Assembly (NCBI GenBank): GCA_016875225.1
Contig: VGRW01000001.1
Span: forward strand, 1 to 64,000
Direction: 5' to 3'
Origin: Deltaproteobacteria bacterium
GTDB lineage: Bacteria; Myxococcota_A; UBA9160; SZUA-336
DNA length: 64,000 nucleotides
The notes beneath the pieces are model-generated. The model was not told the DNA's origin. It worked only from the letters and a program-made list of their open reading frames with translations, and searched no databases. Shown here one piece after another: positions 59,883 to 64,000 of this stretch. The first letter of the stretch is position 1; the number at the start of each line of letters is the position of its first letter. The position numbers and the translations under genes were made by a program.

Positions 59883-60703
59883 CGCTTCGGGTGCAACAGC
59901 GGAGCGCGCCGCTCCAGCCAGCCGCGCCGCTTCTCGAGCGGGAGCGCCACGTACTCGTTCATCGCCGCGAGCCCCTCGTCGGAGCGCATCGTCGTCATGA
60001 ACGCCTCGGCCTCGATCACGAGCCCCGCCTCGAGGTGCAGCTCCGATCCCTGGTACACGGAGCGTTTGATCTCGGCCACGGCCACCGGCGAGAGCTCGGC
60101 GAGACCCGCGGCGAGCGCGTTCGCGCGCGCCAGCGCGTCGTCGGCGACCTCGTGCACGAGCCCGAACGCGAGCGCCTCTTCTGGCCGGCAGATCCGCCCG
60201 CGCAGGATGAAGTCGATCGCGCGGCTCGCACCCAGAAGGCGGGAGAGCCGCTGCGTTCCACTGCCGCCGGGCAGGATGCCGAGCGTGATCTCCGGCAGGC
60301 CGATGCGGTGATCGCCCGCCGCGGCGATGCGGATGTCGCACGCGAGCGAGAGCTCGAAGCCGCCGCCCATGGTGTCGCCGTTCAGCGCCGCGATCACCGG
60401 CTTTGCCAGATCGCGCAGCGACCCGAGCAGCTCGTGGTAGCCGTGATTCAGGCTGCGGCCGAGCGCCGCAAGCATCGGCCGGTCGCTCGCGAGCTGGGCC
60501 AGCTCCTCGACGCTGTAGTGTGTGATGAACTTTCCGCGCATCCCGCCGGTGAGCACGACCGCGCGCACCGACGGGTCGGCCCATTGCCGGATCAGCGTGC
60601 CGAGCTCCTGCGTGGCCTCGGCGCAGAAATAGTTCATGGGCGGATTCGTGTACGTCGCCACGACCACCCCGTTCGTCCCTGTCTCGGCACGCCAGAGCTT
60701 CAC
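59879..60703 (-). CDS. Enoyl-CoA hydratase/isomerase (crotonase) family protein
   Basis: A 274-aa crotonase. The oxyanion-hole segments are VLTGGMRGKFITHY and ALNGDTMGGGFELSLACD, and the Glu-containing GLPEITLGILPGGSGTQRL carries one of the two crotonase Glu positions. The first catalytic Glu (in ACD...) position holds E in GGGFELSL. Substrate is not predictable. It lies downstream of the tandem isomerase gene on the same strand. Confidence 0.85.
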   Translation of the reverse strand: MKLWRAETGTNGVVVATYTNPPMNYFCAEATQELGTLIRQWADPSVRAVVLTGGMRGKFITHYSVEELAQLASDRPMLAALGRSLNHGYHELLGSLRDLAKPVIAALNGDTMGGGFELSLACDIRIAAAGDHRIGLPEITLGILPGGSGTQRLSRLLGASRAIDFILRGRICRPEEALAFGLVHEVADDALARANALAAGLAELSPVAVAEIKRSVYQGSELHLEAGLVIEAEAFMTTMRSDEGLAAMNEYVALPLEKRRGWLERRAPLLHPKR

Positions 60704-60735
60704 GCACGATCCTCCGCGGGCTTTGCCCGTCTGAC

Positions 60736-62064
60736 TCAGGATACTCGTTCCGCGGCGCGCGAGACCGGCGCTCTCGCCAGCAGCTCGCCGATCCGCGGCA
60801 GGTGCTGGCGGCCGATGAAGAGCTCGCCGCCGAGTCGATAGGTGGGAACGTCGAAGACGCCCGCCTCGACGAGCTCCGCGCGAAGCGCTTCGAGCGCCGC
60901 GGGGCCCTGCTCGCGCGCGAAGCTATCGAAGCCCGAGGCCGGCGCGCCGACCTCGACGAGGACTCGCGAGAGCGCTTCGAGGTCGTCGAGCTCGAGCGCG
61001 CCGCAGAAGTGAAGCTCGAAGACGCGCGTCACGAAGGCGCGTACGAGCGAGTTCGGCTGCCCCGATAGCCAGAGGAGCGCGAGCCCCGCTGGCGTGGAGT
61101 CGGCCTCGCGATAGCGATCCTTGAGCTCGAGACCGCGCGCCTCCGCGTAGCGCGCGAGTTCCCGCGCCTGGTACTCCGCACGAAAGCGGCGGTGTCGCGC
61201 GCCGCGATCCTCGTCCGCGTCGGGCGCCTCGGGCCGGCGCCGCTGCGCCACCAGGAACGGCTGCCACTCGATCGAGACCCCGAGTTCGTCGGCCAGCGCG
61301 CAGGACGGCCCCAGCGCGAGATGCGCCGCGGGGCTCTTGAAGTCGATCGACACGGAGAGGTGTCGGTCGGCTGCGGTCTTCGCGGTCGCGCGAGAATCCG
61401 CGGCGCGCTCGTACGCGATGTCCGGGCTCGCCCCCTTTCGCCCGGAGAGCAGCCAGCGGATCCGCGGCAGGTGTTCGCGCCCCCACAGCAGCTCGCCCGC
61501 GACCACGTACGAGGGCACGCCGAAGATCCCCGACGCGAAGATCTCGCGCTGGTCGGCATCGTGCGCCGCTCGCCCTTCCCCCGCCGCGTGGGCGCGGAAC
61601 CCGTCGGTGCGCGCGCCGGACTCGCGCAGCACCGCCTCGATCACCGCGACGTCCTCGATGTCGAGCTCGCGGCGCCAGAAGCGCTCGAAGACCGTGTCCA
61701 TGTACCGGCGCAGAATCTCCGCGCCCTGCTTCTTCGCCCAGAGCATCCCGATCGCGGCGAGCGACGAGTCCCAGATCTTCGTGGTGCCGCGCACGACCAG
61801 ACCGCGAAGCGCGCCGTAGCGGCGCGCGTCGCGGTACGCGTAGCGAACCCACGCCCACTGGTCCGAAGAGCGGCGGCTCTCGACCACCTGATCGCGCTCG
61901 CCGAGACGAGCGGAGCCGGCAAAGCTCGGGATGTCGAGCGTGAGCGGACGCCAGTCGACCTCGATGCCGAGCTCCTCCGCGAGCGCTCGCGTCGGGCCGA
62001 TCGCGACGTACGCGTACGGGCTCTTGAAGTCGACGTAGACGATCAGTGGCGCGTTCGAGTCCAT
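60736..62064 (-). CDS. Tandem HCCA-isomerase/DsbA-like thioredoxin-fold protein
   Basis: A 442-aa protein made of two copies of a ~210-aa domain of the 2-hydroxychromene-2-carboxylate isomerase (kappa-GST/DsbA fold) type. Copy 1 (~1-210) starts VYVDFKSPYAYVAIGP and ends FGVPSYVVAGELLWGREHLPRI. Copy 2 (~237-430) starts SIDFKSPAAHLALGP and ends FDVPTYRLGGELFIGRQHLPRI. Single-domain enzymes act as dimers, so this may be a covalent dimer. Copy 2 is more diverged at the start (AAHL for YAYV). Likely glutathione-dependent isomerase or transferase; substrate unknown. Confidence 0.85.
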   Translation of the reverse strand: MDSNAPLIVYVDFKSPYAYVAIGPTRALAEELGIEVDWRPLTLDIPSFAGSARLGERDQVVESRRSSDQWAWVRYAYRDARRYGALRGLVVRGTTKIWDSSLAAIGMLWAKKQGAEILRRYMDTVFERFWRRELDIEDVAVIEAVLRESGARTDGFRAHAAGEGRAAHDADQREIFASGIFGVPSYVVAGELLWGREHLPRIRWLLSGRKGASPDIAYERAADSRATAKTAADRHLSVSIDFKSPAAHLALGPSCALADELGVSIEWQPFLVAQRRRPEAPDADEDRGARHRRFRAEYQARELARYAEARGLELKDRYREADSTPAGLALLWLSGQPNSLVRAFVTRVFELHFCGALELDDLEALSRVLVEVGAPASGFDSFAREQGPAALEALRAELVEAGVFDVPTYRLGGELFIGRQHLPRIGELLARAPVSRAAERVS

Positions 62065-62177
62065 CGGCTCGCTCCGAGCCTGACAGATGCCGCCGCCAGC
62101 GCCAAGCGCGCCGCAGGATCAAGCACTCGCAGCAGCCCGCCGAACGCATCGATGGATTCAACGAGGAGGCTGCGGAA

Positions 62178-62600
62178 ATGGCCGGAGTGCCGCTCTACTC
62201 GATCGCGGGGACCGTCGACGTCACGCACCACCGCGCGGAGAAGGCGCTGGTCTCGACCTGGCACTCGATGACGACGCCGCATTTTCGCGAGGCCCTCGAG
62301 CGCGGCCTGAACGAGTGCGGCCGGCTCGGCGCCCCGACCTGGATCGTCGACCTCACCCGCAATCCCGGCGTGCCCTCGCAAGCGGACCTCGCCTGGATCA
62401 ACACCGACTGCGTCGAGATCGGCCTGCGAAACGGGCTCCGCGCCGTGATCAACGTTCTCGGCACCAGCGCAGTCGCCGCGATGGGCGCCAAGCGCTGGGC
62501 AAAGACCGTGAGTGAGAACGGCCTCGGCACGTACGACTGCAAGACCGTCGCCGACGCGCTCGCGCTCGCCGCCGAGGTGGCCTCCGCCAAGAGCGAATAG
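62178..62600 (+). CDS. Hypothetical protein, 140 aa
   Basis: ATG 62178 has GGAGG 8 bases upstream, which decides the start. The sequence alternates short beta and alpha segments (STWHSMTTPHFREALERGL, PTWIVDLTRNPG, RAVINVLG, GAKRWAKTV) and looks like a small alpha/beta, STAS-like domain. This fold guess is weak. No membrane segment or signal. Divergent from the tandem isomerase gene. The tmRNA gene follows, convergent, 6 bases after its stop. Confidence 0.62.
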   Translation: MAGVPLYSIAGTVDVTHHRAEKALVSTWHSMTTPHFREALERGLNECGRLGAPTWIVDLTRNPGVPSQADLAWINTDCVEIGLRNGLRAVINVLGTSAVAAMGAKRWAKTVSENGLGTYDCKTVADALALAAEVASAKSE

Positions 62601-62606
62601 GGAGTC

Positions 62607-62964
62607 TGGAGGCGCCGGGAATTGAACCCGGGTCCGAATGGCTTCTTCCGCCCACGTCTACGTGCGTAGCCCCGTGTTTGATTTAGCGATCGGCTTGGCT
62701 TCGGTGCTCGCCGGGCCGATCGCGAGTCGGGTGTTTTCTCGTCCGCCTCCCCCCGACGAGGGCTTGGACCAGCCTGCTGGTATGACACCCCCGCGCCTCA
62801 GCAGACATCGGGCGCGGGCGTGCTCGTTGCTCTAGGTATTAGCTAGGCAGCGAGAGCGAGAGTGTTGTCGCCAATTAGATTGGCTTTGCCGCAAGTTTTG
62901 CGAGGATCCGGCACCTCGGCACGCAGTGAGCGTCCTCGACCATCCGTCGAAACCGATCGCCCCC
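62607..62964 (-). ncRNA. ssrA: tmRNA (SsrA)
   Basis: Reading leftward, the 5' end at 62964 is GGGGGCGATCGGTTTCGACG, the classic tmRNA start. The 3' end has the T-arm GGGTTCAATTCC and the acceptor strand CGCCTCC plus discriminator A at 62607. The acceptor strands pair over 7 bases with one G-U. CCA is not encoded (GAC follows). The internal reading frame gives the degradation tag ANLIGDNTLALAA, then a TAG stop near 62845. The D-loop-like TTTCGACGG region is present. tmRNA frees stalled ribosomes with SmpB. Confidence 0.95.
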
Positions 62965-62978
62965 AAAGAACGTTTGGC

Positions 62979-63006
62979 ATACTAAACGGCCCCCCATGGG
63001 CGTCAA
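62979..63006 (-). promoter_or_regulatory. Probable sigma70-type promoter of ssrA
   Basis: On the minus strand TTGACG (63001-63006) is followed after 16 bases by TAGTAT (62979-62984), which ends 14 bases before the mature tmRNA 5' end. That fits a short leader removed by RNase P. The hexamers match consensus at 5/6 and 4/6 positions. Confidence 0.6.
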
Positions 63007-63030
63007 GACGACGTCCCCGAGGAGTCTCCA

Positions 63031-64000
63031 GTGAAGCTCGCGAGCGTCGTGCTGCGTCCCGGCCGCGAGCGGTCGGTCGGTCTCGGGCACCCGTGGGTGC
63101 TATCGGGAAGCGTCGAGCGGGTCGAGGGAGATCCGGCGCCCGGCGACGTCGTGCAGGTTCGAAGCGCGGCGGGCACGCGGCTCGGCACCGGCGACTGGGA
63201 CCCTGTCGCGCAGATCCGCGTGCGCCTGTTCGCCTTCGGCAAGGATGAGATCGACGAGGAAGCCTGGCTCGACAGCGCGATCTCGCGTGCACTTGGCTGG
63301 CGAGCTGCGCACCCGCTTCTGCAGGGAACCGACGGCCTGCGGCTCGCGCACGCGGAGGCGGACGGCCTGCCGGGGCTCACGATCGACCGCTACGCGGACT
63401 GGCTAAGCGTTCGCGTGGGCACGCCCGCAATGCTGCGCCGCGCGCCGAAGATCGCCGCGATCCTGATCGCGAAGACCGGCGCGCGCGGCATCTGGCTGCG
63501 CGCCGAGGGCGCGCCCGGTGCGCTTCTCGCCGGCGAGGTTCCGGCCGAGCCGGTCGCGATCGACGAGCGCGGACGGCGCTATCGGGTCGATCTGCGGCAC
63601 GGCCAGAAGACCGGCTTCTACCTGGACCAGCGCGATGCCCGCGACCTGTTCGCGCGCCTCGCGAAGGGGACGCGCACGCTCGATCTCTTCGCCCACACCG
63701 GGGGCTTCGCGCGCGCGGCGCAGGACGGCGGCGCGGCCGAGGTGGTCGCGGTCGAATCGTCGGAGCAGGCCGCGAGGCTGCTCGAGCAGAACGCGCCGGG
63801 CTGCCAGGTGGTGCTGGGGGACGTGAACGAGTTCCTGCGCCGTGAGTCTCGAAGCTTCGATCTGATCTCGGTCGACCCGCCGCCGTTCGCCAAGCGCAAG
63901 CGCGACGTCGACGCCGCGTGTCGCGCCTACAAGGACCTGAACCTGCACGCGCTGCGGCGCGCGGCCGACGGAGCGCATCTGCTCACGTTCACCTGCTCGC
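63031..64000 (+). CDS. rlmI: RlmI-type 23S rRNA cytosine C5-methyltransferase (partial, C-terminus off the window)
   Basis: GTG 63031 follows GGAG by 8 bases, and the frame stays open to the window end (323 residues visible). An N-terminal PUA domain (RPGRERSVGLGHPWVLSGSV) and a central EEHG-like domain are followed by an SAM-dependent Rossmann domain: RHGQKTGFYLDQRDAR, LDLFAHTGGFARAA, SVDPPPFAKRKRD and LLTFTCS. Closely parallel to E. coli RlmI (m5C1962), including the QKTGFYLDQR stretch and the Cys in TCS. The final ~60 residues are missing. Confidence 0.85.
   Translation, partial: MKLASVVLRPGRERSVGLGHPWVLSGSVERVEGDPAPGDVVQVRSAAGTRLGTGDWDPVAQIRVRLFAFGKDEIDEEAWLDSAISRALGWRAAHPLLQGTDGLRLAHAEADGLPGLTIDRYADWLSVRVGTPAMLRRAPKIAAILIAKTGARGIWLRAEGAPGALLAGEVPAEPVAIDERGRRYRVDLRHGQKTGFYLDQRDARDLFARLAKGTRTLDLFAHTGGFARAAQDGGAAEVVAVESSEQAARLLEQNAPGCQVVLGDVNEFLRRESRSFDLISVDPPPFAKRKRDVDAACRAYKDLNLHALRRAADGAHLLTFTCS

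Noticed and set aside
62638-63380. Several short frames over and beside the tmRNA gene
   Set aside because: The RNA has defined 5' and 3' ends, pairing acceptor strands and a tag frame, which explains the region. The remaining frames are antisense to the RlmI-type gene.
1-64000. CRISPR arrays, insertion sequences, integrases, tRNA genes
   Set aside because: I found no regular direct repeats, transposase motifs or tRNA-like ends other than those of tmRNA.

Overview
The window is GC-rich, gene-dense bacterial chromosome. About 60 genes lie on both strands, many overlap by 4 bases (ATGA or GTGA), and no gap between genes exceeds 300 bases. I see no rRNA, tRNA, CRISPR array, insertion sequence or phage gene. 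The gene content suggests a free-living, aerobic or facultatively aerobic Gram-negative bacterium of the former deltaproteobacterial sphere. The evidence is HldE for lipopolysaccharide heptose, a PEP-CTERM surface protein, a CuA-containing heme-copper enzyme, a lanthanide-type quinoprotein dehydrogenase, a haloalkane dehalogenase and many acyl-CoA enzymes. This would fit Candidatus Binatota or a Myxococcota relative, but that is inference from gene content, not phylogeny.

Layout. 1-6.5 kb: partial TetR regulator, purE, lysA, class III aminotransferase, Nudix hydrolase, PaaX-type regulator with a coupled fatty acid desaturase, and a small unknown. 6.5-12.1 kb: hemN, then an acyl-CoA ligase / thiolase-like / acyl-CoA dehydrogenase cluster. 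12.2-22.7 kb: a hemerythrin-like gene convergent with a large minus-strand respiratory operon. The operon encodes a nitroreductase-like protein, a 76-aa protein, a degenerate heme-copper subunit I paralogue, a 51-aa membrane peptide, CuA subunit II, catalytic subunit I, SCO, a cytochrome b-ferredoxin-MvhD fusion, and a heme O synthase-DUF420 fusion. 22.7-34 kb: nitroreductase, luciferase-like oxidoreductase, PQQ dehydrogenase with its cytochrome c, FAD oxidoreductase with TetR repressor, YegD-like Hsp70, a lipocalin-like protein and a SelO-like protein. 34-38.3 kb: MacB/LolCDE-type ABC export operon. 38.3-43.7 kb: PGPGW protein, antiporter-EIIA fusion, citrate synthase coupled to a SET protein, sirtuin, UppP. 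43.8-47.5 kb: TetR-controlled drug-efflux ABC operon. 47.6-52.5 kb: HldE, glycosyltransferase, PEP-CTERM protein, SbmA/YddA-type ABC protein. 52.6-62.1 kb: acyl-CoA metabolism, with two hotdog proteins, nitronate monooxygenase-like enzyme, single-chain acyl-CoA carboxylase, DhlA-like dehalogenase, enoyl-CoA hydratase and a tandem HCCA-isomerase/DsbA-fold protein. 62.2-64 kb: small unknown, tmRNA, and the start of an RlmI-type methyltransferase.

The most striking system is the respiratory operon at 12.6-21 kb. Its subunit I keeps all six metal-binding histidines but has Gln where oxygen reductases carry the cross-linked Tyr. A second subunit-I-like protein has lost the His-His pair of the copper site. 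The operon also carries a cytochrome b fused to two ferredoxin clusters and an MvhD domain. Together these suggest an unusual terminal reductase, possibly for nitric oxide, with its own electron-input module. The second theme is catabolism of alcohols, haloalkanes and acyl chains: PQQ dehydrogenase, dehalogenase, carboxylase, and beta-oxidation-like enzymes.
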